Shown: positions 1 through 6,391 of the stretch, one piece after another | Position numbering within the stretch: the first letter of the stretch is position 1 | How the letters are laid out: every line of letters begins with the position of its first letter | NCBI GenBank assembly: GCA_003157195.1 | Contig: PMIU01000064.1 | Coordinates: 1 to 10,365 of the forward strand | Direction of reading: 5' to 3' | Length of the DNA stretch: 10,365 nt | Source of the DNA: Candidatus Nomurabacteria bacterium | GTDB lineage: Bacteria; Patescibacteriota; Minisyncoccia; Phycocordibacterales; UBA9973 | The notes under the pieces: model-generated | The model's database searches: none | Seen by the model: the letters and a program-made list of their open reading frames with translations, nothing else | Told to the model about the DNA's origin: nothing | Made by a program: the position numbers and the translations under genes

Positions 1-1308
1 TTTATTGCTCCGGGTTTTACTCATGCCATGCAAATAAAAGTGGTTTTCATGTCTAGAATTATGCTCATGTCCCCGATTTTTATGGGGCTTTCAAATCTTT
101 TCGGGACAGTTACTCAGCTTTTTCGCAAATTTTTCATCTATTCCCTAAGTCCGATTTTTTATAATTTAGGAATTATCACCGGTGTGATTTTTCTTTATCC
201 AATTTTTGGCATTTATGGGCTGGCGATGGGTGTGGCGCTTGGCGCCTTGATGCATTTCGGAGTGCAGGCTTTTGCCTCGCATTCTTGCGGATTCACGCCG
301 AAGTTTTCGTTGCATATTAATTTTAAAGATATCAAAAATGTAGCGCTTACATCTCTACCGAGGACCATGGGTATGGCTTTCAACAACATCGCTCTGATTT
401 GCATCATCGCGCTTGCTTCATTTTTAAAAAGTGGTTCGATTTCTGTTTTTAACTTTGCTTTTAATCTGCAATCTGTGCCACTCAACATCATCGGCATATC
501 TTATGCTGTGGCTGCTTTTCCGACTTTGGCCAAAGCTTTTAGTGGTGGTAAAAAAGACGAATTTATCAAACACTTAAAGGGGGCGGGAAGGGCGATTGTT
601 TTCTGGTCTCTGCCGGTGATTTTTATTTTTATTGTGCTCCGGGCGCAGATAGTGCGCGTGATACTCGGTTCCGGATCTTTTTCTTGGGAAGACACTCGCC
701 TCACTGCCGCATGTCTCGCAATCTTTGCTCTTTCTGTCTTGGCAAATGGAATGATCACTCTTCTTTCTCGTTCGTACTATGCGACCGGCGACACTAAGCG
801 TCCGCTTATTGTGAATTTTATTTGCTCCGTGTTAATTATAATTTTATCTTATGTGTTTACTTATATTTTTCATAATTGGTTGTTCTTCCGATATTTCGTA
901 GAGTCACTGCTGAAGGTCACGGATATTCCCGGGACGGAAGTGTTGATGCTTCCGCTTGCATATTCTGTCGGCACGATTTTGAATTTCATTCTGCATTGGA
1001 TTTTTGTGAAGAGAGACTTTATGCCGAATGAATCCTTTATCACTAAAACTTTTTTCCAAAGTCTGGGTGCGTCGTTTTTCCTGGGACTCACCGCCTATCT
1101 ATCTTTAAACATTCTTTCGCCGATTTTTGGCACGACGACGTTTATGGGAGTCTTCCTGCAAGGTTTCATTTCCGGCATCCTCGGCATAGCCGCGGCTATA
1201 CTTGTCTTATACCTACTCGGCAGTGAGGAATTGAAAGATCTGATAGAAACCCTAAAAACCAAGTTCTGGAGGGCGAAAGTTATTGCTCCGTCCGCGGAAG
1301 AATTATAG
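1..1308 (+). CDS. murJ: MurJ/MviN-type lipid II flippase, 3' part (5' end outside window)
   Basis: Integral membrane flippase of the MOP superfamily that moves the peptidoglycan precursor lipid II across the cytoplasmic membrane. The frame is open from base 1. The codons before the first internal ATG (position 28) already read FIAPGF, the conserved MurJ motif found near residue 110 of the E. coli protein, so about the first 100 residues lie upstream and the ATG at 28 is not the start. The visible 435 codons are a chain of roughly ten hydrophobic helices. Family-like landmarks include the segment YYATGDTKRPLIVN (about 775-816) and a short charged C-terminal tail ending at TAG 1306-1308. Length and order match the C-terminal three quarters of MurJ. 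The gene is followed by a palindrome and by the promoter of the ABC exporter. A general MATE/polysaccharide flippase is a less likely alternative. Confidence 0.9.
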   Translation, partial: FIAPGFTHAMQIKVVFMSRIMLMSPIFMGLSNLFGTVTQLFRKFFIYSLSPIFYNLGIITGVIFLYPIFGIYGLAMGVALGALMHFGVQAFASHSCGFTPKFSLHINFKDIKNVALTSLPRTMGMAFNNIALICIIALASFLKSGSISVFNFAFNLQSVPLNIIGISYAVAAFPTLAKAFSGGKKDEFIKHLKGAGRAIVFWSLPVIFIFIVLRAQIVRVILGSGSFSWEDTRLTAACLAIFALSVLANGMITLLSRSYYATGDTKRPLIVNFICSVLIIILSYVFTYIFHNWLFFRYFVESLLKVTDIPGTEVLMLPLAYSVGTILNFILHWIFVKRDFMPNESFITKTFFQSLGASFFLGLTAYLSLNILSPIFGTTTFMGVFLQGFISGILGIAAAILVLYLLGSEELKDLIETLKTKFWRAKVIAPSAEEL

Positions 1309-1310
1309 AC

Positions 1311-1350
1311 CTCACCCCCGACCCCTCTCCTTGTAAAGGAGAGGGGGAAA
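1311..1350. repeat. GC-rich palindrome, pyrimidine-rich REP-like family (copy A)
   Basis: A perfect 11-bp inverted repeat lies here: left arm CCCCTCTCCTT at 1322-1332, 3-nt loop GTA, right arm 1336-1346. It is preceded by TCACCCCCGA (1312-1321) and followed by GAAA. There is no T-run after it on the plus strand, so it is not a standard intrinsic terminator for murJ, although it may still halt exonucleases or polymerase. The same layout (TCACC, C-rich tract, stem, GGGGG, AAA) recurs in reverse orientation inside lepA at 3403-3440, which points to a dispersed repeat family. Confidence 0.8.
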
Positions 1351-1357
1351 ACTAGTT

Positions 1358-1385
1358 TTGAAACATAGTTTTAATGTGTTATAAT
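1358..1385 (+). promoter_or_regulatory. Sigma-70-type promoter for the ABC exporter
   Basis: TTGAAA at 1358-1363 and a perfect TATAAT at 1380-1385 are separated by 16 bp. The expected start point is near 1392, about 24 nt before the ATG at 1416. It lies just downstream of the palindrome, so the ABC exporter and probably lepA can be transcribed independently of murJ. Confidence 0.7.
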
Positions 1386-1392
1386 AAGGGTC

Positions 1393-1413
1393 GGACATAA
1401 TCTGTCCTTTTTT
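1393..1413 (+). promoter_or_regulatory. Small hairpin plus T-run in the ABC exporter leader
   Basis: GGACA (1393-1397) pairs with TGTCC (1403-1407) around a 5-nt loop and is followed at once by six T (1408-1413), with the ATG only 2 nt further on. The predicted transcript would begin with this stem. It may be a 5'-stabilising hairpin, a weak attenuator or an operator; the 5-bp stem is short, so the role is uncertain. Confidence 0.35.
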
Positions 1414-1415
1414 AT

Positions 1416-3200
1416 ATGGAAAAAGCAGAAAAAACCTATTCAAATTTACTGCGGAAGTTAGTACTGAAATACTTCTGGCAGGTAATCAGGCATTTCAAGG
1501 TGTCTTTTTTCACTGTTATTTTTGCCACTACTTTTGCTTCCTTGCTTGATGTTTATATACCGTTGCAATATTTAAAACTCTGGGATGTTTTAAGCGCCAA
1601 TAATTTTTCGGTCGTTTCTTTGGCTCAATCAATAATTATCTTAATTTTAATCTTAAACTTTGCCCGATGGGTAATTCGCCGAATCTCGGGATTTTCTCTT
1701 TCATATTTTGAATCAAACACAATGGCTGGTCTGCGTGAGCAAGGATTTTCTTATATGATAGGTCACTCGTATTCATTTTTCGCAAATAACTTCGGCGGGT
1801 CATTGACTTATAAAATTAACAAATACGCTCGGGCGTTTGAGAAACTGGCGGACAGAATGGTAACCGACGGCTTGCCGCTTGTCGTCCGCGGACTCGGCAC
1901 GGTTATTGCCATTTACACCTTATTTCCAAAATATTCTTTTATTCTTGGGGTATTTTGTATTGTGTTTTTGGTAACTGCTCTAATCTATATCCGCTACAAA
2001 TTAAAATATGACGTCATCGCTTCCGAGTGGGATACTAAAACCACAGGAACTTTTGCGGATGCTATCGGCAATCATTCTTCTATTCAGCTCTTTACGGGTG
2101 ACCAATATGAAAAAGACCGCACGAACGAGGTAATTCAAAAACAAAAAAAAGCCACCACTTTCAACTGGTATTTATGGGAAGGACTCGGTTCGATACAAAG
2201 CCTTTACACGGTTGCCGTTGAATTTATTATTTTCTGGTTTGCCGTCGGAGATTGGAGATTGGGTCTTATCACTTTGCCGGTTATTGTACTCTTGCAGAGT
2301 TATTTGATTCGCTTGATGGATAGCTTGTGGAGTTTTGGAGGCATCGTCCGCGCTTATTATGAAAGCTTCGCGGACGCTTACGAAATGGCAACTATTCTAA
2401 ACACTCCATATGAGGTTGTGGACAACGACAAAGAGACTATTCAAAAAGCAAAAGGTGAAGTGGCTTTTGATAATGTCACTTATGTTTACAAAAATAATAA
2501 CAATAAAGTTTTGGATAATTTTTCTCTGACCATATCGCCTGGACAAAAAATAGCCATCGTCGGTTCTTCCGGCGCGGGCAAGACAACCTTTGTGCGCCTG
2601 CTGATGAGATTATTTGACTTAACTAGCGGTAACATCACGATTGATGGAACCGATATCAGTAAAATTTCCCAGAAGAATCTGCGCGAGCAAATTTCTTTCG
2701 TACCGCAAGACCCGGTACTCTTTCATCGCACCTTGATGGAAAATATTCGCTACGGCCGGCGGGATGCCACAAATGGAGAAGTGATAAAAGCAGCACACCT
2801 AGCGCACTGTGATGAATTTATTGATGCGCTTCCAAACGGTTATGAGACTTATGTCGGCGAGCGGGGAGTGAAGCTTTCCGGTGGAGAGCGCCAGCGGGTG
2901 GCCATAGCGCGGGCGATAATCAAAAATGCTCCGATACTTATTTTGGACGAAGCGACATCTTCGCTCGATTCTCATTCCGAATACTTGATTCAAGATGCAC
3001 TGACGAAGCTGATAGAAGGCAAGACGACGATAGTCATAGCGCACAGACTTTCCACCATCAGGCAGATGGACAGAATCATTGTACTTGATAAAGGAAAAAT
3101 TATCGAAGACGGAACGCACGATGAATTGGTTAATAAAAAAAGCGGTCTGTATAAAAAACTCTGGGATCTGCAAGCAGGAGGGTTTAAAAATATAATTTAA
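1416..3200 (+). CDS. ABC exporter half-transporter (fused membrane and ATPase domains)
   Basis: Type IV (MsbA/LmrA-like) ABC exporter of 594 residues with one six-helix membrane domain (about residues 25-310) fused to one ATPase domain (about 345-590), so it should work as a dimer. All nucleotide-binding motifs are intact: Walker A GSSGAGKTT at 383-391, Q-loop Q431, signature LSGGE at 487-491, Walker B ILILDE ending D511-E512, and switch histidine H543 in IVIAHRLST. The substrate cannot be read from the sequence; lipids, peptides or drugs are all possible for this family. The ATG at 1416 is preceded by a good promoter but no Shine-Dalgarno sequence. The stop is 7 bp from lepA, suggesting cotranscription. 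Nothing looks degraded. Confidence 0.93.
   Translation: MEKAEKTYSNLLRKLVLKYFWQVIRHFKVSFFTVIFATTFASLLDVYIPLQYLKLWDVLSANNFSVVSLAQSIIILILILNFARWVIRRISGFSLSYFESNTMAGLREQGFSYMIGHSYSFFANNFGGSLTYKINKYARAFEKLADRMVTDGLPLVVRGLGTVIAIYTLFPKYSFILGVFCIVFLVTALIYIRYKLKYDVIASEWDTKTTGTFADAIGNHSSIQLFTGDQYEKDRTNEVIQKQKKATTFNWYLWEGLGSIQSLYTVAVEFIIFWFAVGDWRLGLITLPVIVLLQSYLIRLMDSLWSFGGIVRAYYESFADAYEMATILNTPYEVVDNDKETIQKAKGEVAFDNVTYVYKNNNNKVLDNFSLTISPGQKIAIVGSSGAGKTTFVRLLMRLFDLTSGNITIDGTDISKISQKNLREQISFVPQDPVLFHRTLMENIRYGRRDATNGEVIKAAHLAHCDEFIDALPNGYETYVGERGVKLSGGERQRVAIARAIIKNAPILILDEATSSLDSHSEYLIQDALTKLIEGKTTIVIAHRLSTIRQMDRIIVLDKGKIIEDGTHDELVNKKSGLYKKLWDLQAGGFKNII
3191..3196 (+). promoter_or_regulatory. Possible extra -10 box for lepA
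   Basis: TATAAT lies across the end of the exporter gene, 11 nt before the lepA ATG, and would give an almost leaderless transcript. No convincing -35 hexamer is seen 16-18 bp upstream. The only purine-rich GGAGG (about 3177-3182) is about 26 nt from the ATG, too far to act as its ribosome site. Weak call. Confidence 0.25.
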
Positions 3201-3207
3201 ATTATTT

Positions 3208-5094
3208 ATGGACTTGAAACATATACGAAATTTTTCAATCATCGCACATATTGATCACGGCAAGAGCACCTTGGCCGATCGGATGCTGGAGATTACACAT
3301 ACCATCGAAACGCGCAAAATGCGCGACCAGGTTTTGGACTCTATGGATTTGGAACGGGAGCGGGGTATTACAATTAAGATGCAGCCGGTGCGGATGGAAT
3401 TTACCCCCCTCCTTTCGGAGGAGGGGGTAGGGGGTGGTGAAAAATACATTCTTAACCTCATTGATACCCCCGGTCACATAGATTTCTCCTACGAAGTTTC
3501 TCGTGCTTTAAAGGCTGTAGAAGGCTCTATTTTACTGATAGACTCGACACAAGGTGTGCAGGCTCAGACGCTGACCACGCTCGCTATGGCGCGCGAGGGA
3601 GGCCTTAAAATCATCCCTGTGCTATCCAAGATTGACTCGCCATTGTCTAGGGTATCCGAGGTAAAAGAAGAAGTGGTGGAGCTTTTAAATTGCGACCCCA
3701 GCGAAATTTTACTTGTTTCTGGACGCACTGGAGAAGGAGTGGAGAATTTATTGCAAGAAGTTGTAAAACGTATTCCGCCGCCGGTTTCTGCTTTTCCTCC
3801 CCCTAAAGTAGGGGGAGGTGTCGGAACGACGGAAGGGGTATTAAGAGCGCTAGTTTTTGATTTCAAGTATTCCAACCACCGCGGAGTGATAGTTTTCGTG
3901 CGAGTACTCGATGGTAAAGTTGGAAAGGGCGACACTTTGCTTTTTGCCGTTTCCAAAGAAAAGTTTATTGCGCTCGAAGTCGGAACTTTTTCGCCTGAAG
4001 AAACTCCCAGAGACAATTTATCAGCCGGAGACACGGGCTATATCGTCACCGGTATCAAAAAGCCCGGTATTGCCTCCGTCGGAGACACAATAACCATGTT
4101 TAAAAATCCTTTGCCGGCTTTTCCGGGCTATATGCAACCATTGCCGGTGGTCTGGGCATCTGTATTCCCCGAAGATGCGGATGATTTTGCGGAATTGAAA
4201 CTGGCTTTGGGAAAATTAAAACTTTCCGATTCGGCTTTTTCTTATGAAGAAGAATCTTCGGGTTCACTCGGTAAAGGTTTTCGTTGTGGTTTTCTCGGGA
4301 TGCTTCATCTGGAAATTATCACCGAACGCTTGCGCCGCGAATTTAATTTGAAATTAGTCATTACCACTCCGTCTATCACCTACGAAGTTATTCTAAAGAA
4401 TGGAAAAAAAGAAAAAATCTACTCCCCGTATTTTTTTCCGGATGATGGTAATGTGGAAACTGTTTTTGAGCCGTGGGTAAAATTAAAAATAATTACCCCG
4501 GTGCAATACATCGGCAATATTATGCAATTGCTTTTTGACCATGAGGGCGAAATAGGTGAGACGGAAAATTTTGGAGACCCCGAAGGAAAGCGAGCTTCCT
4601 ACGGGGCAGGCAATCGTAATATTATCTCCGCCTTGATGCCTTTACGCGAACTAATGCGCAATTTTTTTGATGAACTAAAGAGCACGACTTCCGGTTATGG
4701 TTCCATTTCTTATTCCATTGGGGAAATGCGCGAGGCTAACGTCACTCGGCTGGACTTGCTTGTGGCGGATGAAATCGTGCCGGCTTTTTCCAGAGTTGTT
4801 TCCAAAAAAAGAGCGGAAGTGGAGGCCGAGGAAGCAGTCGTAAAATTGGACAACCTGTTGCCACGACAAATGTTTTCTTTAAAGATTCAAGGCAAAGCGT
4901 TGGGACGCATTATTTCTTCCAGAACCAAGAGTGGCATGAAAAAGGATGTGACCCAGCATATGTACGGAGGAGACATTACCCGCAAAATGAAGCTTCGCGA
5001 AAAGCAGAAGAAAGGCAAGAAGAAAATGAAAGAGAGAGGCAGAGTAAACATCCCTCAAGACGTATTCCTAAAAATGATGCGCGCTAGCGAATAA
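3208..5094 (+). CDS. lepA: Elongation factor 4 (LepA) GTPase with three palindrome-encoded insertions
   Basis: Ribosome-associated translational GTPase, 628 residues against about 600 for typical LepA. Order: G domain, domain II, EF-G-like domains III and V, then the LepA-specific C-terminal domain. Visible motifs: P-loop AHIDHGKST at 13-21, switch I region ERGITIK, DTPGH at 86-90, and the signature C-terminus with MYGGDITRK and a lysine-rich helix. The G4 motif reads SKID (140-143) in place of the usual NKID, and G5 reads SGRTGEG. The surplus length is explained by three inserts, around residues 66-77, 192-209 and 456-468, each encoded by a perfect or near-perfect DNA palindrome in frame. 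The start ATG 3208 gives the expected N-terminus (RNFSIIAHIDHGKST). It is probably cotranscribed with the ABC exporter. Function is probably retained since all other family blocks are intact. Confidence 0.95.
   Translation: MDLKHIRNFSIIAHIDHGKSTLADRMLEITHTIETRKMRDQVLDSMDLERERGITIKMQPVRMEFTPLLSEEGVGGGEKYILNLIDTPGHIDFSYEVSRALKAVEGSILLIDSTQGVQAQTLTTLAMAREGGLKIIPVLSKIDSPLSRVSEVKEEVVELLNCDPSEILLVSGRTGEGVENLLQEVVKRIPPPVSAFPPPKVGGGVGTTEGVLRALVFDFKYSNHRGVIVFVRVLDGKVGKGDTLLFAVSKEKFIALEVGTFSPEETPRDNLSAGDTGYIVTGIKKPGIASVGDTITMFKNPLPAFPGYMQPLPVVWASVFPEDADDFAELKLALGKLKLSDSAFSYEEESSGSLGKGFRCGFLGMLHLEIITERLRREFNLKLVITTPSITYEVILKNGKKEKIYSPYFFPDDGNVETVFEPWVKLKIITPVQYIGNIMQLLFDHEGEIGETENFGDPEGKRASYGAGNRNIISALMPLRELMRNFFDELKSTTSGYGSISYSIGEMREANVTRLDLLVADEIVPAFSRVVSKKRAEVEAEEAVVKLDNLLPRQMFSLKIQGKALGRIISSRTKSGMKKDVTQHMYGGDITRKMKLREKQKKGKKKMKERGRVNIPQDVFLKMMRASE
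3403..3440. repeat. Palindrome inside lepA, pyrimidine-rich family (copy B, reverse orientation)
   Basis: Perfect 9-bp inverted repeat: CCCCCTCCT (3405-3413), loop TTCGG, AGGAGGGGG (3419-3427), then TAGGGGGTGGTGA. Read on the minus strand it has the same order as the copy at 1311-1350: TCACC, C-rich tract, stem, GGGGGG, TAAA. It encodes residues TPLLSEEGVGGG (66-77) between switch I and the DTPGH motif, where E. coli LepA has only a short loop. Confidence 0.8.
3796..3823. repeat. Palindrome inside lepA, pyrimidine-rich family (copy C)
   Basis: Perfect 10-bp inverted repeat: CCTCCCCCTA (3796-3805), 3-nt loop AAG, and its complement at 3809-3818, followed by TGTCGG. It encodes PPPKVGGGVG (197-206) at the end of the G domain, just after the IPPP motif where typical LepA has a brief linker to domain II. 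On the minus strand it reads ACACC, C-rich stem, GGGGGAGG, AAAA, the same plan as copies A and B. Confidence 0.75.
4578..4606. repeat. Palindrome inside lepA, CCCCGWAGGAA family
   Basis: Arms CCCCGAAGGAA (4578-4588) and TTCCTACGGGG (4596-4606) pair at 10 of 11 positions around a 7-nt loop AGCGAGC. The element is in frame and encodes about DPEGKRASYG (457-466), residues with no counterpart in this part of E. coli LepA. Its sequence differs from copies A-C, so it belongs to a second palindrome family. Confidence 0.7.
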
Positions 5095-5095
5095 A

Positions 5096-5149
5096 CCCCG
5101 ACGCGTTAAGTCGGGGAGCCGACTGGAACGTCGGCTTAGGCTTACCTAA
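5096..5149. terminator. Three consecutive hairpins between lepA and the 35-codon micro-gene
   Basis: Three adjacent inverted repeats: CCCCGAC 5096-5102 with GTCGGGG 5110-5116; AGCCGAC 5117-5123 with GTCGGCT 5130-5136; TTAGG 5136-5140 with CCTAA 5145-5149. The first two share the core CCGAC/GTCGG and touch each other, like a paired REP unit. The first begins 1 nt after the lepA stop. On the minus strand it is followed by TTTATT, so it may end the micro-gene's transcript; on the plus strand no T-run follows. The group is either a bidirectional stop region, a repeat doublet, or both. Confidence 0.55.
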
Positions 5150-5249
5150 ATATCGGAGTGTAAAGCAATATCATGCTGATGATGATGAGGACGCAGACCA
5201 CAGCCCAGACTGTTTGGATTTTCTTTTGATGTTTTTTATTGAAAAGCAT
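5142..5249 (-). CDS. 35-residue single-helix membrane protein, unknown function
   Basis: A minus-strand ATG at 5249-5247 opens 35 codons ending in TAA at 5144-5142. The product has a lysine-rich N-terminus (MLFNKKHQKKIQ), then one hydrophobic stretch from about residue 13 to 30 (TVWAVVCVLIIISMILLY) and a short tail TPIFR. That is the shape of a small membrane protein with the charged end in the cytoplasm. The gene fills the otherwise empty gap between lepA and the septum protein, has TATAAG-like sequence just before its ATG, and runs into hairpins at its end. I do not recognise a named family. It could be a chance frame, but the clean positive-inside transmembrane layout and flanking signals make a real micro-gene more likely than not. 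Confidence 0.55.
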   Translation of the reverse strand: MLFNKKHQKKIQTVWAVVCVLIIISMILLYTPIFR

Positions 5250-5252
5250 ATA

Positions 5253-5260
5253 CTTATACT
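5253..5260. promoter_or_regulatory. Overlapping divergent -10 boxes
   Basis: Only 16 bp (5250-5265) separate the divergent start codons. The gap contains TATACT on the plus strand (5255-5260, 5 nt before the septum-protein ATG) and TATAAG on the minus strand (5258-5253, 3 nt before the micro-gene ATG). Both transcripts would be essentially leaderless and would compete for polymerase. The -35 elements are poor (on the minus strand TTGAAA at 5283-5278 lies 19 bp away). Confidence 0.4.
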
Positions 5261-5265
5261 AACAT

Positions 5266-5643
5266 ATGGTCAGAAATTTTCAACAAAAAAATGGATGGAG
5301 GCATATAATACAGTCAAAACCAGTTTTGATACTTTTTGGTGTTTTAATACTGTTTTTTGCTTATAATGTTTTAGGTCTTTGGAATAAAATGCAGGATACG
5401 GAAAAAAACAAAAAAATAGCCGAAGATAAAATCGCTTCACTCCTACAGCAACAAAAAAATCTTTCTTCCGAGATAAATAGCCTGAATACAGCCGAAGGCA
5501 AAGAAAAACTTTTTCGGGAAAACTTCGGCTTGGCTAAAGATGGTGAAGACCTGACTATCGTGGTGCAAGATCAAAATCCACCCTCATTTTCCAAGCCGGC
5601 GTCTACTGGATTTTTTGGCTTTTTGAAGAATATATTTAAGTAA
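5266..5643 (+). CDS. FtsB/DivIC-like septum formation initiator protein
   Basis: A 125-residue bitopic membrane protein of the septum formation initiator (DivIC/FtsB) type, which acts in the divisome with FtsL and FtsQ homologues. Layout: short basic N-terminus, one transmembrane helix at about 19-39, a coiled coil rich in K, E, Q and L at about 40-75, then the family-like end of domain (KEKLFRENFGLAKDGEDLTIVV, about 79-100), and a proline-rich tail ending in a hydrophobic/basic segment. The ATG at 5266 is preceded by TATACT and no Shine-Dalgarno. The family is low in sequence conservation, so the assignment rests on architecture plus the R-x-x-FGL-x-x-x-GE pattern. It stands alone here, divergent from the micro-gene and upstream of the transposase unit. 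Confidence 0.75.
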   Translation: MVRNFQQKNGWRHIIQSKPVLILFGVLILFFAYNVLGLWNKMQDTEKNKKIAEDKIASLLQQQKNLSSEINSLNTAEGKEKLFRENFGLAKDGEDLTIVVQDQNPPSFSKPASTGFFGFLKNIFK

Positions 5644-5645
5644 AA

Positions 5646-5670
5646 TCTCCCGAGAACCGTTCTTGAGAAA
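5646..5670. repeat. Upstream RAYT palindrome
   Basis: Left part CTCCCGAGAA (5647-5656), loop CCG, right part TTCTTGAGAA (5660-5669). Nine of eleven stem positions pair, counting one G.T pair. It is the diverged partner of the downstream copy; CGAGRACCGTYCTTG is common to both. Confidence 0.7.
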
Positions 5671-5691
5671 ATTAAGGATATTTATTATAAT
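5663..5691 (+). promoter_or_regulatory. Promoter of the RAYT gene, built partly from the palindrome
   Basis: TTGAGA (5663-5668) and a perfect TATAAT (5686-5691) are 17 bp apart. The -35 box is the right arm of the upstream palindrome. The expected start point falls at about 5698, the A of the ATG, so the message would be leaderless. Protein bound to the palindrome would cover the -35 box, which allows self-repression (inference). Confidence 0.6.
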
Positions 5692-5697
5692 ACAAAA

Positions 5698-6384
5698 ATG
5701 TTACGCAAAGATCCATTTATCACAGGTGAGTATTATCATATTTATAATCGTGGTATAGATAAAAGAATAATTTTTAAACTTAAAAGAGATTACGAGCGAT
5801 TTGTAATGCTTTTATATGTTGCTAATTCAAACAAATCTTTTAATCTAAGTGATTTATTAAGTGAGAAAAAATTTAATAAAAATTTTGAAGAAATTATGTT
5901 TCTTGATAAAGGCGACCCCCTCGTGTCTATTGGAGCTTGGTGTCTTATGCCCAACCATTTTCATTTATTGATTAGGCAAGAAGTTGATGGGGGAATTACT
6001 AAATTTATGAAAAAGTTGGGTACAGCATATTCAATGTTCTTTAATATAAAATACCAAAGAACTGGAAGTTTGTTTGGTGGGCTTTTTAAATCTAAATTAA
6101 TCGGGAACGATGATAATTACATGAGACAACTATTCGTCTATATTCACTTAAATCCTCTTGAGATAGAATTTCCAGACTGGAAAAATCTAATAGACAAAAA
6201 ACATCCAAAAAAATGGAAAGATTTTCTAAAAAATTATCCATATTCTAGTTATCAAGATTACATAGAAGTACAACGTCCAGAAGGAAATATATTAAAAATT
6301 GATTCCTTTCCGGATTATTTTGAAGAAAAAGATTCGTTTGAGAATTTTATAGATGGTTTTTTGTCCTTTGAATTAGAAAAATAA
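5698..6384 (+). CDS. REP-associated tyrosine transposase (RAYT, Y1/HUH family)
   Basis: A 228-residue single-strand transposase/nuclease of the Y1 HUH family. In this family the enzyme cuts single-stranded DNA next to a hairpin through a tyrosine-phosphate bond. Motifs seen: N-terminal GEYYHIYNRGIDKR (10-23); metal-binding HUH motif MPNHFHLLI with H87 and H89; the TGSLFGGLFKSKLI block; and FVYIHLNPLE with the likely nucleophile Y148. The C-terminal part has YPYSSYQDYI, usual for bacterial RAYT-like proteins. No stop or frameshift interrupts it and both catalytic motifs are complete, so it may be active. The codon use is AT-rich compared with lepA and the regulator downstream. It has its own leaderless promoter and is bounded by paired palindromes. 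Host domestication rather than free mobility is equally possible. Confidence 0.9.
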   Translation: MLRKDPFITGEYYHIYNRGIDKRIIFKLKRDYERFVMLLYVANSNKSFNLSDLLSEKKFNKNFEEIMFLDKGDPLVSIGAWCLMPNHFHLLIRQEVDGGITKFMKKLGTAYSMFFNIKYQRTGSLFGGLFKSKLIGNDDNYMRQLFVYIHLNPLEIEFPDWKNLIDKKHPKKWKDFLKNYPYSSYQDYIEVQRPEGNILKIDSFPDYFEEKDSFENFIDGFLSFELEK

Positions 6385-6391
6385 TTACGAA

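Noticed and set aside
1322..1346. Palindrome after murJ as an intrinsic terminator
   Set aside because: The stem is strong but no T-run follows on the plus strand; the same design occurs inside lepA where termination would be harmful, so a repeat element is the better call.
2799..3242. 147-codon minus-strand frame opposite the ABC ATPase domain
   Set aside because: It lies wholly over an intact, motif-rich ABC gene and lepA start, has no recognisable domain, and is best seen as a shadow of the coding strand.
3564..4034. 156-codon minus-strand frame opposite lepA
   Set aside because: Low-complexity serine/threonine/proline-rich translation of the reverse of lepA, including the palindrome; no promoter, no family features.
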